Positions 37,801 through 46,306 are shown, counted from the stretch's first letter. The stretch is DNA of 64,000 nt from Bacteroidota bacterium (GCA_016718035.1 JADKEK010000002.1:124001-188000), one strand, 5' to 3'. Numbers and translations: made by a program. The notes: generated by a model not told the origin, from the letters alone.

Positions 37801-38563
37801 CGATAAATGGACCGGTTAAGAATACTGATGCCAGGTTATATCCATAAGGGTCGAGGAATTGAGAACTTGCCAATTCGACACTACCATTATAATTTTTTGC
37901 AGGACCGCGAGTGGTAATAGTAATGAAACCACCAGTTGCATCACCGTATTTAGGGTCAACACCACCGGTAATTACTTCTAATTGCTCGATAGCATCCTGT
38001 GGCAATTTCAATGAACCTGAAACACGCACACCATCAACAATGTATTCGGTTGCGTCGCCGCGTGAACCTTTAATGTTCAAACCACCACCTTCATCACTTT
38101 GATAAACCCCTTCTTTTGTAGCAGCAATGGAGGTAACGTTACGGGTTGCAATTTTTTGGATGTCTTCTTTGGTAACAACACCACCTGTGCTGGTATTACC
38201 CTTATCCACTAATGGAGCTTGGTATTTAACCACAACTGTTTCGAGGATCTGGTCACTTAGAGAGAAATCAGGTAAAAAAACGATACCGTTTGAAACCACG
38301 ATATTGGTAAGCCTTTGTTTTAAGCCAACATAGGATGCTTCCACATCGTAAGTTCCCGGTTCGAGGGCAGAAATAGAGTATTTTCCGTCGAAATCGGTGG
38401 TTGCACCTGTTTCGAGCACTCCGTTTTTATAAACAACCACATTGGCGAATGGTATACCTTCGCCTTTGCCGTTTATAACTTTTCCCTGGATCTCACCCGA
38501 CTGAGCGATTGCAGAACCCACACACATTACTAATACGACGAGTGCGTAAAGGAGTTTATTCAT
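34850..38563 (-). CDS. TonB-dependent receptor with carboxypeptidase-like regulatory domain
   Basis: 1237 residues. After a signal peptide (to SAIAQ) comes a carboxypeptidase-regulatory-like Ig fold at about 24-105 (GKVINGKGEGIPFANVVVYK, TTDFDGKYSISALEPGTYDV). The plug domain with TKEDIQKIATRNVTSIAAT and EYIVDGVRVSGSLKLPQDAI follows, then a large 22-strand-type barrel ending IRLGVSFDF with the terminal aromatic residue. Such receptors import large ligands or serve surface lipoproteins using TonB energy. No SusD partner follows; the next gene encodes the 1293-residue secreted protein. The transported substrate is unknown. Confidence 0.92.
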   Translation of the reverse strand: MNKLLYALVVLVMCVGSAIAQSGEIQGKVINGKGEGIPFANVVVYKNGVLETGATTDFDGKYSISALEPGTYDVEASYVGLKQRLTNIVVSNGIVFLPDFSLSDQILETVVVKYQAPLVDKGNTSTGGVVTKEDIQKIATRNVTSIAATKEGVYQSDEGGGLNIKGSRGDATEYIVDGVRVSGSLKLPQDAIEQLEVITGGVDPKYGDATGGFITITTRGPAKNYNGSVELASSQFLDPYGYNLASVFLTGPFIVKNKGTDSAQAKFGFFLAGELEMEKDPDPSSIGNYVVKDDVLSEISSNPLRPSVSGLGFNKNSEFLTMDDLEEIAYKPNTNNYGASVSTKFDYKFSRNTNVQLGLTWRKFHANTYSRNFALMNSENNPVDDQNTYRGYLRFTQRFPEKRATEGEESVIGNAYYSIQVDYTKFLSTRQDADHGMNPWAYGYIGAYNTYKAPVYFYTTDETTGLTGWTLVGYQDTLVEFTPGTSNPELSEYTTEFYEGSAINPSSLFDIQLGGGLLNGESASLFLSTYNMWYNNGVPWFNYSKTDQDQYSLNFGASLDIKNPNSKNIGKHAIEFGFEFQQRVERFYGVNPINLWTIARQLTNKHILTLDTDNPILVIDGQEYTYEEYISTPGLYFGEFDTISYDRLLLADDQAYFDQQLRNKLNELGYNIGELDYINIDNLPLDVFSMDLFSADELLNQGSSLVFYNGFDYLGNKSNDLISFNDFFTQEENGIKTRPIDGFRPVYTAGYIQDRFNFNDIVFRVGVRVDRYDANRKVLRDKYSLYDVYSTSEVDGAYNPNGAHPGNIGEDYVVYVDDFNSSSPTILGYRDEDTWYNADGQEVADPNVIAVTSSTGTITPYVVDPDADIKDDNYDPNSSFEDYTPQITIMPRIAFSFPISKQQDREALFFAHYDILTQRPPTGTSTTPADYYFFLENAGALLDNPDLKPEKTIDYQVGFQQQLNSSSVIKISAFYKELRDMIQIVNVPYAYPLTYTTYGNIDFGTVKGLSISYDIARRTRNLKLSTSYTLQFADGTGSSATSQVNLVGAGQPNLRTIIPLSYDSRHSLKLVLDYRFEDPDGSQPTWLDNAGLNVTFNARSGEPYTRQANATPTAQFGVQNRSTLDGAINGSRLPWHYRTDIKLDKAFYFGLGKNDRPISMDVYVWVQNLLDAENIIAVYGYTGNALDDGYLTSAEGVEAISAQVDPASFSDLYTVKMMNPDNYSIPRRIRLGVSFDF

Positions 38564-38619
38564 AGATCAAAAGTTTAAAATTTTGTTAAGAGTCGCTAAA
38601 TTATGTAAATAATTGAAAA

Positions 38620-38627
38620 CAAAAGTA
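38620..38627 (-). promoter_or_regulatory. -7 box of the TonB receptor operon
   Basis: On the minus strand TACTTTTG matches TAnnTTTG, 56 bases before the receptor ATG. No -33 element at standard spacing is obvious. Confidence 0.45.
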
Positions 38628-38682
38628 TAACAACAAATAAAAATTAGCGTCATCCACCCGTCAGATTACTGCCATATTTTTG

Positions 38683-39633
38683 TCACTTAACACTTTGAAT
38701 GCCAAGTGCATCAAGCTTTTCAGCTAAAATTTTTGATAAATAAAGATGCGAAGTATGCGTCCAGCCTGCAACGTGCGGAGTAAGAATAATATTGTGTCGC
38801 TTGGTTAAATTTTGCATTTGGGCTAAATCGGTGCCTTCGAGCTGATAAAATTTCTCATTTTCAAAAACATCAAGTGCAGCTCCTAAAATTTTACCTTGGT
38901 CTAATCCTTCAATCAAATTTGCAGTATTTACAATTTTACCTCTTGATGTGTTAATTAGCCAAAAAGGGCGTTTCATATTGTTTATAAAGGCTGCATTACA
39001 ATAAAACTGTGTTTCTGCGTTAAGTGGGAGGTGAAAGGAAATGATTTCAGCCTTTTCCCAGATATCCTCGACTGAAGCCTCTACAACAGTGGTAGTTCCA
39101 AATCCGCTTTTATATTTGTCATGGGCCAGAATTGTGACTCCAAATGTTCCCCATTTAGCCGCGAATCGGCTACCGGTATGGCCATATCCGATAATACCAA
39201 TGGTTTTCCCCTTTATTTCCTCTCCCCTGTTGGGCTCACGTTGCCACACCCCATTCCGTATTTCCGCGTCCGATTTTACAATATTGTTCAATAACGCCAA
39301 AGTCATGCCTACAGCGTGTTCCGCGACTGCATTTGCATTGCCTTCAGGAGAATTAACCACATGAATTCCTTTACTTTTTGAATAGGCAACATCGATATTT
39401 TCCATTCCGCTTCCTGCTCTTGCAATAAATTCCAGGTTTTTCGCCTTGTCGATAAGGGTTGGCGTTACCTTGATTTTGGTAGAAAGCACCAAACCTTCGT
39501 AGTTTTCGATGATGGAGAATAATTCATCATTAGTAATTGTTTCCTGTATATCAACCTGAAAACCTTTATCTACCAGCCAATCGGCTAAATACGGATGTAG
39601 AAAATCAGTTACAATAACCTTCTTTTGATGCAT
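38683..39633 (-). CDS. D-2-hydroxyacid dehydrogenase (phosphoglycerate dehydrogenase-like)
   Basis: NAD-dependent dehydrogenase of 316 residues from ATG 39633. The Rossmann motif is GIIGYGHTGSRFA at about 145-157; the catalytic arginine is in NTSRGKIVNT, and the catalytic histidine in ILTPHVAGWT. The N-terminal ARAGSGMENIDV segment is typical of the serA/pdxB-like branch. It lacks a C-terminal ACT domain, so feedback control by serine is not expected. The exact hydroxyacid is uncertain. It starts 6 bases after ksgA. Confidence 0.88.
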   Translation of the reverse strand: MHQKKVIVTDFLHPYLADWLVDKGFQVDIQETITNDELFSIIENYEGLVLSTKIKVTPTLIDKAKNLEFIARAGSGMENIDVAYSKSKGIHVVNSPEGNANAVAEHAVGMTLALLNNIVKSDAEIRNGVWQREPNRGEEIKGKTIGIIGYGHTGSRFAAKWGTFGVTILAHDKYKSGFGTTTVVEASVEDIWEKAEIISFHLPLNAETQFYCNAAFINNMKRPFWLINTSRGKIVNTANLIEGLDQGKILGAALDVFENEKFYQLEGTDLAQMQNLTKRHNIILTPHVAGWTHTSHLYLSKILAEKLDALGIQSVK

Positions 39634-39639
39634 ATACAA

Positions 39640-40419
39640 TTATGGGTTTTCTATAGCATTACTGAGCAGAATAAAGTCGCTAACACTTAATTGTTCTGCC
39701 CTTAAATCGGCAAAATTAAGGCGAATTGCCGCTTCCTTGGCACCTTGAACCGGTGATAATGAATTCGATAATTTTTTACGTCTCTGATTAAAACCTGCTT
39801 TTACCACCTGCTTAAGCAAGGTTGGATTAAATTTTTCAGGGTTGGGTTTTCTGGTTAATCTAATAACTGCAGAATGTACTTTCGGGGGCGGGTCAAATGC
39901 TTCAGGTGGCAATTCAAACAAATACTCACAATCGTAGTACACCTGGATCAATACGCTGATTACGCCATAATCTTTATTTCCATGGCCCGCTACAACGCGC
40001 AATGCCATTTCCTTTTGAAACATGCCCACCATGAGTGGCACAAGTTCCAAATGGTCCAGCATTTTAAACAAAATTTGTGAACTTATATTGTAAGGGAAAT
40101 TGCCAATGAGTAAAAATGGTCCTTTGATGTGTTTTTCCGGAGAAGATTTCAGGAAATCACCTTCCAGGATGTGTTCATCATCAAATTGACCTTCCGACTT
40201 CAATAATGCGATAATCCGATTGTCTAATTCCGATACGTACAATTCTTTGTCCGTAATTTTTTTCAGATGTTGTGTTAAAACACCAAGACCGGGTCCTATT
40301 TCCAAAATATTGTCGGCCAGGGTCAATGGTTGCAACGCCTGCACTATCTGTAACGCAGTTTCTTCGTTACGTAAAAAATGCTGGCCAAATGCCTTGATAT
40401 GTCGGAATTGATTACGCAT
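39640..40419 (-). CDS. ksgA: 16S rRNA dimethyladenosine transferase
   Basis: Dimethylates two adjacent adenosines near the 3' end of 16S rRNA. The 259-residue protein begins MRNQFRHIKAFGQHFLRN, carries the SAM site ILEIGPGLGVLTQHL, the catalytic motif IGNFPYNISSQIL, and PPPKVHSAVIRL. A 27-codon upstream extension lacks conservation and overlaps promoter-like sequence, so the ATG at 40419 is chosen. A CTTTG-type -7 box (TTTCTTTG, 40428-40435 on the minus strand, one mismatch) lies 8 bases before the start, so the leader would be very short. Confidence 0.95.
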   Translation of the reverse strand: MRNQFRHIKAFGQHFLRNEETALQIVQALQPLTLADNILEIGPGLGVLTQHLKKITDKELYVSELDNRIIALLKSEGQFDDEHILEGDFLKSSPEKHIKGPFLLIGNFPYNISSQILFKMLDHLELVPLMVGMFQKEMALRVVAGHGNKDYGVISVLIQVYYDCEYLFELPPEAFDPPPKVHSAVIRLTRKPNPEKFNPTLLKQVVKAGFNQRRKKLSNSLSPVQGAKEAAIRLNFADLRAEQLSVSDFILLSNAIENP

Positions 40420-40513
40420 TACTTTTGCAAAGAAAAGGATAATAAACTTACCATCGTGTAACCTTTTGTATTTTAATGTTTCTATAGGAACAGCAATCAC
40501 ATAAATTGAATAG

Positions 40514-41062
40514 ATGCGATCAGAAGCACATGACGAATTTTTAGCACTATACCAACCGGTTCATGAACGGTTTGTAAGATATTGCAGTAGTCATGCTTAT
40601 GGTATTATGGAAACTGAAGATCTTGTTCAGGAAACATTATTAAAAACAATGCAACATTTTAACACATTAAAGGACAGAGAAAAGTTATTGCCTTTTATGA
40701 TAAGTATTGCCAACAATGTTATGCATAATGTTTTACGAAGAAGAAAATTCAGAGGCGTTTATGACGAAAAGGCATTTAGTAAACTCACTGCAATGTCGGG
40801 CAATGCAGACGTTGCCATGGATATCCATTATTTGTATAAAGCATTAAATATGCTCGCAGAAAAAGATAAAGAAGCTATCATCCTTTTCGAAATTACCGGT
40901 TATTCTATAAAAGAAATTGCTGCTATTCAGTCGTCAAATGAGAATGCCACCAAAACACGGTTAAGCAGAGCGAGACAAAAATTAAAATCCTTGTTGGAAG
41001 AGGAGCCTGAACACCAAATAAAATTGGCAAAAGCAGGACAATTATTCACTTTATTAATGTAA
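40514..41062 (+). CDS. ECF-type sigma-70 family RNA polymerase sigma factor
   Basis: 182 residues. Region 2 spans about 10-80 (ETEDLVQETLLKTMQHFNTL, the core-binding and -10 recognition part), and region 4 about 105-165 with a helix-turn-helix (YSIKEIAAIQSSNENATKTRLSRARQKL; quoted in two parts as YSIKEIAAIQSSN and ATKTRLSRARQKL). Such factors direct RNA polymerase to a small regulon when released from a membrane partner. The next gene, 3 bases downstream, encodes a single-pass membrane protein and is the likely partner. Confidence 0.92.
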   Translation: MRSEAHDEFLALYQPVHERFVRYCSSHAYGIMETEDLVQETLLKTMQHFNTLKDREKLLPFMISIANNVMHNVLRRRKFRGVYDEKAFSKLTAMSGNADVAMDIHYLYKALNMLAEKDKEAIILFEITGYSIKEIAAIQSSNENATKTRLSRARQKLKSLLEEEPEHQIKLAKAGQLFTLLM

Positions 41063-41065
41063 CTA

Positions 41066-41956
41066 ATGAAACCACATCCGGACATCAATTCAATGTTTAA
41101 CAGCATTAAAAATTTGCCTGTTGAAATCGACTATTCGGGTATTGAACATTTTGTTATGTCGCAACCTGCAACTGTGTTTACATTAAAAACTATTTTTTCA
41201 CCTACAAAAATTATTTTTATGACAACCGGTATAGCAACAATTATAACAACAGCAGTTTTATTTTTTACTACCAATACTCAATCTGAAACACCAACTGCGG
41301 CAACTACTTTAACCGTAAAAAAAGAAATATTCCCTGAACAACCTATGGTTAATATTCCACAAAACACACTACAAGAATCTGCAGAAAACATCCCACCAGT
41401 TACACAAGAAAAAAAACAGTCAAACACTACTGCTCAAATTGCATTGGCAAATCCGTTAAATATGCTTTTCCCTGATATAGCAGGCAACCTACAACTTGAT
41501 GATACTACCAAACGTAAAACAAGTATAGCGGTTAGTTCAGGTTCAGGTTACTCCTACTCAAATGTTTCGGTAGGCGGAACTGCAAATTCTTCATGCACAA
41601 CATCTGTTATTAGTGGCAATAACGCTTACATTACTAGTTATAGTGGTAATAATAATGAAGACGAAAATGTGGTATATAATTTTACAACTTATCCTTGTGA
41701 AAAAGGAAATGCATTTGAAGCTATTATTGAACAAGCTTTATTAGCGGATGGTTACATAAAATCGGATAAAAAATATAAATACGAAATTACTTCAAAGGGT
41801 TTTTCAGTTGATGGCGATCAAAAAGGCGTGGCAGCAAGAGACAAATATTATCAATTACTTATTGATAATTCATGTATGCAATTGAATGGAAATTATGCGT
41901 TTGAATTTGCCAAAAAAGGTGATAGTATTTCAATTAGCACAAGTTCATGCGATTAA
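41066..41956 (+). CDS. Single-pass membrane protein, putative anti-sigma partner
   Basis: 296 residues. A short cytoplasmic N-terminus (about 1-48), one membrane helix at about 50-70 (IIFMTTGIATIITTAVLFF), a Ser/Gly/Asn-rich spacer and a C-terminal folded region (about 205-296) with ALLADGYIKSDKKYKYEI and GFSVDGDQKGVAARDKY. That C-terminal region resembles a short domain found at the end of Bacteroidota M56/BlaR1-type proteins, in my reading. Order and topology suggest it holds or regulates the ECF sigma factor encoded just before it, but the N-terminus has no classic zinc anti-sigma motif. Anti-sigma role is inference. Confidence 0.6.
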   Translation: MKPHPDINSMFNSIKNLPVEIDYSGIEHFVMSQPATVFTLKTIFSPTKIIFMTTGIATIITTAVLFFTTNTQSETPTAATTLTVKKEIFPEQPMVNIPQNTLQESAENIPPVTQEKKQSNTTAQIALANPLNMLFPDIAGNLQLDDTTKRKTSIAVSSGSGYSYSNVSVGGTANSSCTTSVISGNNAYITSYSGNNNEDENVVYNFTTYPCEKGNAFEAIIEQALLADGYIKSDKKYKYEITSKGFSVDGDQKGVAARDKYYQLLIDNSCMQLNGNYAFEFAKKGDSISISTSSCD

Positions 41957-41977
41957 GTTTTTAATTAGACAACCAAC

Positions 41978-42016
41978 AAGGCGAATCTCTCGAGGTTCGT
42001 CTTTTTTTATTTTTTA
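41978..42016 (+). terminator. Terminator of the sigma factor operon
   Basis: An 8-bp stem (41978-41985 with 41996-42003, one G-U pair) that can extend inward by three pairs is followed by a long T-rich run (TTTTTTTATTTTTT). It lies 21 bases past the stop codon. Confidence 0.85.
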
Positions 42017-42149
42017 CAACTGCATTTAAGATACCTATTTTTAAACATTCGTGACAGGGTATTTTCCATTTTTCAGGATGGATGATTGACTTTAGTTAAA
42101 TTAAACCAGGGCTAAATTGTTAAAAAATGCAAGTGCCAAACAGTTCTGC

Positions 42150-42157
42150 TATATTTG
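42150..42157 (+). promoter_or_regulatory. -7 box of the metalloprotease gene
   Basis: TATATTTG matches TAnnTTTG exactly, 17 bases before the ATG at 42175. No -33 TTG at 19-base spacing is seen, so activation by another factor, for example the neighbouring ECF sigma factor, is possible but unsupported. Confidence 0.45.
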
Positions 42158-42174
42158 TGGGATAATACAAAAAA

Positions 42175-44610
42175 ATGAGACTGTTTTACCTTACCATTTT
42201 AAGCCTTTTTATTGGCATTTCGGTTGCAAATGCACAATCAGAGAACATAACCCCAATAGCGCAAAAAATCAATACACTGCTCCAATTAAACGAGACGCCA
42301 ACTTATTTTGCACCATTTGAGGAACCGGATTTTGAGGTGCCAAAACATGAAGATATTGTTAAAAATGCTACCTACTTTGAAGTAAACGAAAGTGTACTGA
42401 ACAGTATACTAACCAACCATTTTGGTTTTATTGAAATAGCTATACCTTTTAAAGGTGAATTGTTGCAATTACAATTAATTCCATCTCAATTATTTGCACC
42501 TGATTTCAAAATAAAAAATTCCAAAAACGAATTTATTCATTATGAAGGTGGTGCCTACTACAAAGGCATCGTAAAAGGCGATAATGCATCGTTTGTTGCA
42601 ATGAGTTTTTATAACAACCGAATTAAAGGTATTATATCAACCAAACAGCACGGAAATATTGTTGTTGCTAATTTGCGTTCATCGCCAATCCATACAATTT
42701 ATCAGGACAGAGATTTATTAATTACCAATCCTTTTATTTGTACTTCTAACGATGAAGATATATTAATTGATTTGAATGATGCCACAGAAGGAGTTGCAGC
42801 TATTGACCCTTGTTTACGTGTTTATATTGAAACTGATTATCAACTTTATCAGGAAGAAGGTGGAATAATTCAAGCTGCCGATCAGATTGTTGATTTATTT
42901 AATGTTGTTTCAACTTTATATTATAATGAGGAAATCACCATCATTATATCAGAAATATATGTTTGGGTAACTGAAGACCCTTATCCCCATGGATCATCGG
43001 ACGAAGCATTAGAATATTTTAGGGATTATCGACCTACATTTGATGGCAACCTAGCTCATTTGGTAACCTACGATGTTGAAAATCTTGGTGGTATAGCTTA
43101 CCTACCAGGTGTATGCACCTCCTATAAATATGCTTATAGTAATATTGATAATTACTTTGCAGATTTTCCAACCTTTTCCTGGACACCATATGTATTTACA
43201 CATGAAACTGGTCACAATTTGGGTTCGCCACATACGCAAAACTGCGGTTGGCCAGGTGGCGCAATTGACAACTGTTATGAAACAGAAGGAGCTTGTTCAC
43301 CCGGACCTGCACCTGTTGATGGTGGAACTATCATGAGTTACTGCCATTTATCACCTACAGGTATCAACTTTGCAAATGGTTTTGGCCCACTACCTGGCGA
43401 TTTGATTCGAGACACTTATGGTGATGTAGGCTGTTTGGATGCTTGTGATTTACCTCCTGCAAACGATTGGCCTTGCGATGCCACTATTTTGCCGGTTAAT
43501 GGAGAATGTATTTTTATTGACGGAAGTAATATTGGTGCTATTAATTCTGTTGTTGCTACCGTTGCTTGCGACGGAATAAGTGAAGGAGATGTTTGGTTTA
43601 AAGTAACAATGCCACCGGTAGGTTATGTAATTATTGATACAGACAATGGCGCTATTGTGCATAATATGGGAATGAAAGTTTATTCTGGCTCTTGCACGTC
43701 CTTAACATCATATCCCGATGGATGTGTCAGTAATGGAAGTACCTATTCTCCATTAATGCCAGGGATAACCTTAACCGGAACTCCTGGAGTTAATTATTAT
43801 TTGCGATTATGGGAAGTTGGCAACGATGCATTTGGTTCTTTTTCAATATGTGCATATACCGATTGTGCTAGTTCATATCCTGCAGATGAAATTAATACAA
43901 CGGACCCATTAATATGCATTGGTGAAAGCACAACACTAACTGTTGAAGGCGGTGCCCTAGGTGATGGCGGTACATGGAATTGGTATAGTGGCAGTTGCAC
44001 AGGCACACCAGTTGGAACCGGAGAAACAATTACTGTTAGCCCAACAACTCCTACAACTTATTATGTAAAAGTAATTGGTGAGTGTAATACAACTACCTGT
44101 GTGAGTAAAACAATAAACATTAACCCTCAACCAGCAGTTCCTGTAATTGTAAATACTGACTGTATTTTAAGTGTAGAATTAGTTGATGGATTAAATTATC
44201 AATGGTATTTAGACGGCACTTTAATTGCAGGTGAAAATGAAAATACCACTACTGTTTTAGCAAACGGCACCTATACTGTTACTGCAACTAATGCAATGGG
44301 CTGTATTGCAACATCTGAGGCACTTGACGTCACCTGCCAGGGCTTAAATTTACAGTCAATTAATGCCGCAACAATACATATTTTTCCAAATCCAGGAAAT
44401 GGCATTTTCACCCTATCAATAAATGGAATAAATGGTGATATTGCTGTAACAATTACCGATATTACCGGACAAATTATTGCTTCCCAATCGCATCATTTAA
44501 CAACCATCAACAACAATTTGCCAATTGAATTAAATGTTGCAGCAGGAATGTATTTTGTAAAGGTCGGAAAACCCGATGCTTATGCATCGACTTTATTAGT
44601 TATTGAATAA
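42175..44610 (+). CDS. Secreted reprolysin-like zinc metalloprotease with type IX sorting domain
   Basis: 811 residues with a signal peptide (to VANAQS). An N-terminal pro-region is followed by a metzincin catalytic domain: zinc site HETGHNLGSPH at residues 343-353 (ligands His343, His347, His353; Glu344 catalytic) and Met-turn GGTIMSYCH near residue 387. Downstream are a pre-peptidase-type domain (SEGDVWFKVTMPPVGYVII) and Ig-like repeats (STTLTVEGGALG, TTYYVKVIGEC, YTVTATNAMGC). The last ~80 residues, starting IHIFPNPGNGIFTLSI and ending AGMYFVKVG...LLVIE, are a type A sorting domain for type IX export and surface attachment. A stand-alone gene with its own promoter and terminator. Confidence 0.92.
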   Translation: MRLFYLTILSLFIGISVANAQSENITPIAQKINTLLQLNETPTYFAPFEEPDFEVPKHEDIVKNATYFEVNESVLNSILTNHFGFIEIAIPFKGELLQLQLIPSQLFAPDFKIKNSKNEFIHYEGGAYYKGIVKGDNASFVAMSFYNNRIKGIISTKQHGNIVVANLRSSPIHTIYQDRDLLITNPFICTSNDEDILIDLNDATEGVAAIDPCLRVYIETDYQLYQEEGGIIQAADQIVDLFNVVSTLYYNEEITIIISEIYVWVTEDPYPHGSSDEALEYFRDYRPTFDGNLAHLVTYDVENLGGIAYLPGVCTSYKYAYSNIDNYFADFPTFSWTPYVFTHETGHNLGSPHTQNCGWPGGAIDNCYETEGACSPGPAPVDGGTIMSYCHLSPTGINFANGFGPLPGDLIRDTYGDVGCLDACDLPPANDWPCDATILPVNGECIFIDGSNIGAINSVVATVACDGISEGDVWFKVTMPPVGYVIIDTDNGAIVHNMGMKVYSGSCTSLTSYPDGCVSNGSTYSPLMPGITLTGTPGVNYYLRLWEVGNDAFGSFSICAYTDCASSYPADEINTTDPLICIGESTTLTVEGGALGDGGTWNWYSGSCTGTPVGTGETITVSPTTPTTYYVKVIGECNTTTCVSKTININPQPAVPVIVNTDCILSVELVDGLNYQWYLDGTLIAGENENTTTVLANGTYTVTATNAMGCIATSEALDVTCQGLNLQSINAATIHIFPNPGNGIFTLSINGINGDIAVTITDITGQIIASQSHHLTTINNNLPIELNVAAGMYFVKVGKPDAYASTLLVIE

Positions 44611-44628
44611 TTTAAATAAACAACTTGT

Positions 44629-44664
44629 AAAAGCATTTATTTTTAAATAAATGCTTTTTTTATT
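44629..44664 (+). terminator. Terminator of the metalloprotease gene
   Basis: A perfect 11-bp stem (44629-44639 with 44648-44658) with an 8-base loop is followed by a T-run (TTTTATTTT). It lies 18 bases past the stop codon. Confidence 0.88.
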
Positions 44665-44745
44665 TTACGTGATTATAAATAAAATCCAGCCTTTTCAATT
44701 AGTCAAATTTGCCTTCCTTTGTCAATTCCAAAACAGGCATAACCA

Positions 44746-44765
44746 ATATCGCAATATTGTGATAT
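44746..44765. promoter_or_regulatory. 20-bp operator-like palindrome
   Basis: ATATCGCAATATTGTGATAT is symmetric except for one pair that would form G-U in RNA. It lies in the gene-free stretch between the metalloprotease terminator and pdxA, about 475 bases before pdxA. It looks like a binding site for a dimeric regulator; none is assigned. Confidence 0.4.
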
Positions 44766-45241
44766 AGATGGTTAATTTCGAATTAAAAAAACCTGTCCTG
44801 TTGCTATGCCGTTTTAAAAAATTCGCTTAGTCAACTACACGTCATTTTTATAAATTCGTTACATTGTTTATATGGAAAACAGTTCGTTATAAATCTGCTG
44901 TTTTCTGCTAAATACGCAGCTTTTGAAAATACATATTTTCGTTTCAATTTACTTAGGATCATAGATAAGGTATGAGTCGTTTTTTTTACAACTAATAGGT
45001 TATTTATTAAGAGAAAAAAGGAGAATGAAACTGGGCACAATATTGTTGGCAAACTGATTTTTATAGGCCAATGATGTAGTCATTTTCACCTACCTGCACT
45101 GCCAATACCGAATATCACCAAGCATATTCTCAAATTAACAATTAATTGCAATTAACGCAAAAATTAGTTCGTATAGTGAATTTAACATATTACAACTTCA
45201 CTTCAAATGTTTAATTTCGCACTTACAATAAACTCGGGTTG

Positions 45242-46306
45242 ATGGACAATAAAATAAAAATTGGGTTTACTCTTGGCGATGTGAATGGCATTGGACCTGA
45301 GGTTTTGATTAAAGCCTTGGAAGACAAGCGTATACTGGGCATTTGCACTCCCGTTATTTATGGTTCAAACCGAATTATTTCATTTTATAAAAAAATGATA
45401 AATGCAGAAGGCTTTAGTTACACTACCTGTGCCACTGCAGATCAGGCCAATTCGAAGGCTGTAAACATTATCAATTGCATCACAGAAGAAATAATTCTCA
45501 CTCCGGGCCAAGAAACTGAAGTAGGTGCGAAAGCTGCTTTAGTAAGTCTGGAAGCAGCCTCCGATGACTTAATCAATGGAAAAATCGATGCTTTGGTAAC
45601 AGCCCCTATTAACAAAAATAATTTACACACAGTTGGTTTTAAATATCCTGGACATACCGAATACTTTAATGCCAGGGCTAACAACAAGGAAAGTGTAATG
45701 ATGTTGATGAACGAAAATCTCAGGGTTGGGTTAGTTACCAATCATCTGCCGTTGAAGGATGTGGCTGGTGCAATCACCAGGGAGTTGATTTTACAAAAAA
45801 TCCAAATCATATATCAAACCTTAAAACAAGATTTCGCTTTATTTAATCCAACCATTGCTGTTTTGGGCTTAAATCCACATTCCGGTGATAACGGGCTACT
45901 GGGGCAGGAAGAAAAAAATATTATAATCCCTGCAATCAAAGAAGCACAGGACAAAAAGATTTTAGCAGTAGGTCCATTTAGTGCAGATGGTTTTTTTGGG
46001 AGTGGTAATTATCAGCAGTTTGATGCGATTTTGGCCATGTATCACGATCAGGGTTTGGTTGGTTTCAAAAGTTTGAGTTTTGGCAGCGGAATCAATTTCA
46101 CAGCCGGTTTGCCATTTGTACGCACTTCACCCGACCATGGCACTGCCTACGACCTTGCCGGGAAAAACACAGCTTCAGCAGATAGTATGTTACACGCCAT
46201 TTATGCAGCAATCGATATTTGTCAAAACCGGGCCGATTACCTGGAAAGCACAAAAAATCCACTAAAACGGACTTACGTGGAAGCAGAAAGGGGTAAAGTA
46301 ATGTAA
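45242..46306 (+). CDS. pdxA: 4-hydroxythreonine-4-phosphate dehydrogenase
   Basis: Oxidises 4-phosphohydroxy-L-threonine in de novo vitamin B6 synthesis. The 354-residue protein has GFTLGDVNGIGPEV at the N-terminus, the metal-binding KYPGHTEYFNA, LNPHSGDNGLLGQEE, MYHDQGLVGFK and RTSPDHGTAYDLAGK, in PdxA order. A TTG three bases upstream is also in frame; ATG 45242 is preferred. It opens the run pdxA-DUF177-rpmF-fabH-efp-accB-accC, an order common in Bacteroidota. Confidence 0.95.
   Translation: MDNKIKIGFTLGDVNGIGPEVLIKALEDKRILGICTPVIYGSNRIISFYKKMINAEGFSYTTCATADQANSKAVNIINCITEEIILTPGQETEVGAKAALVSLEAASDDLINGKIDALVTAPINKNNLHTVGFKYPGHTEYFNARANNKESVMMLMNENLRVGLVTNHLPLKDVAGAITRELILQKIQIIYQTLKQDFALFNPTIAVLGLNPHSGDNGLLGQEEKNIIIPAIKEAQDKKILAVGPFSADGFFGSGNYQQFDAILAMYHDQGLVGFKSLSFGSGINFTAGLPFVRTSPDHGTAYDLAGKNTASADSMLHAIYAAIDICQNRADYLESTKNPLKRTYVEAERGKVM

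Larger units (their letters stand above)
44611..45238. other. Gene-free stretch of 628 bases with terminator and operator-like palindrome
   Basis: Besides the metalloprotease terminator and the palindrome at 44746-44765, I see no supported gene. An imperfect inverted repeat (AACAGGCATA near 44733, TATGCCGTTTT near 44804) flanks the palindrome. A 73-codon open frame on the minus strand here lacks a ribosome site, promoter or recognisable content. No tRNA cloverleaf is seen. The 3' part may hold the pdxA promoter (TAATTTCG at 45212-45219, one mismatch to the -7 consensus). Confidence 0.6.

Noticed and set aside
44667..44676. CGTGATTATA as a third copy of the 19-nt element
   Set aside because: Only 10 bases match and it follows rather than precedes the hairpin; kept as a remark, not annotated as a repeat.
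44831..45052. 73-codon minus-strand open frame in the gene-free stretch
   Set aside because: No motif, no promoter box or ribosome site, and composition like random A+T-rich sequence.
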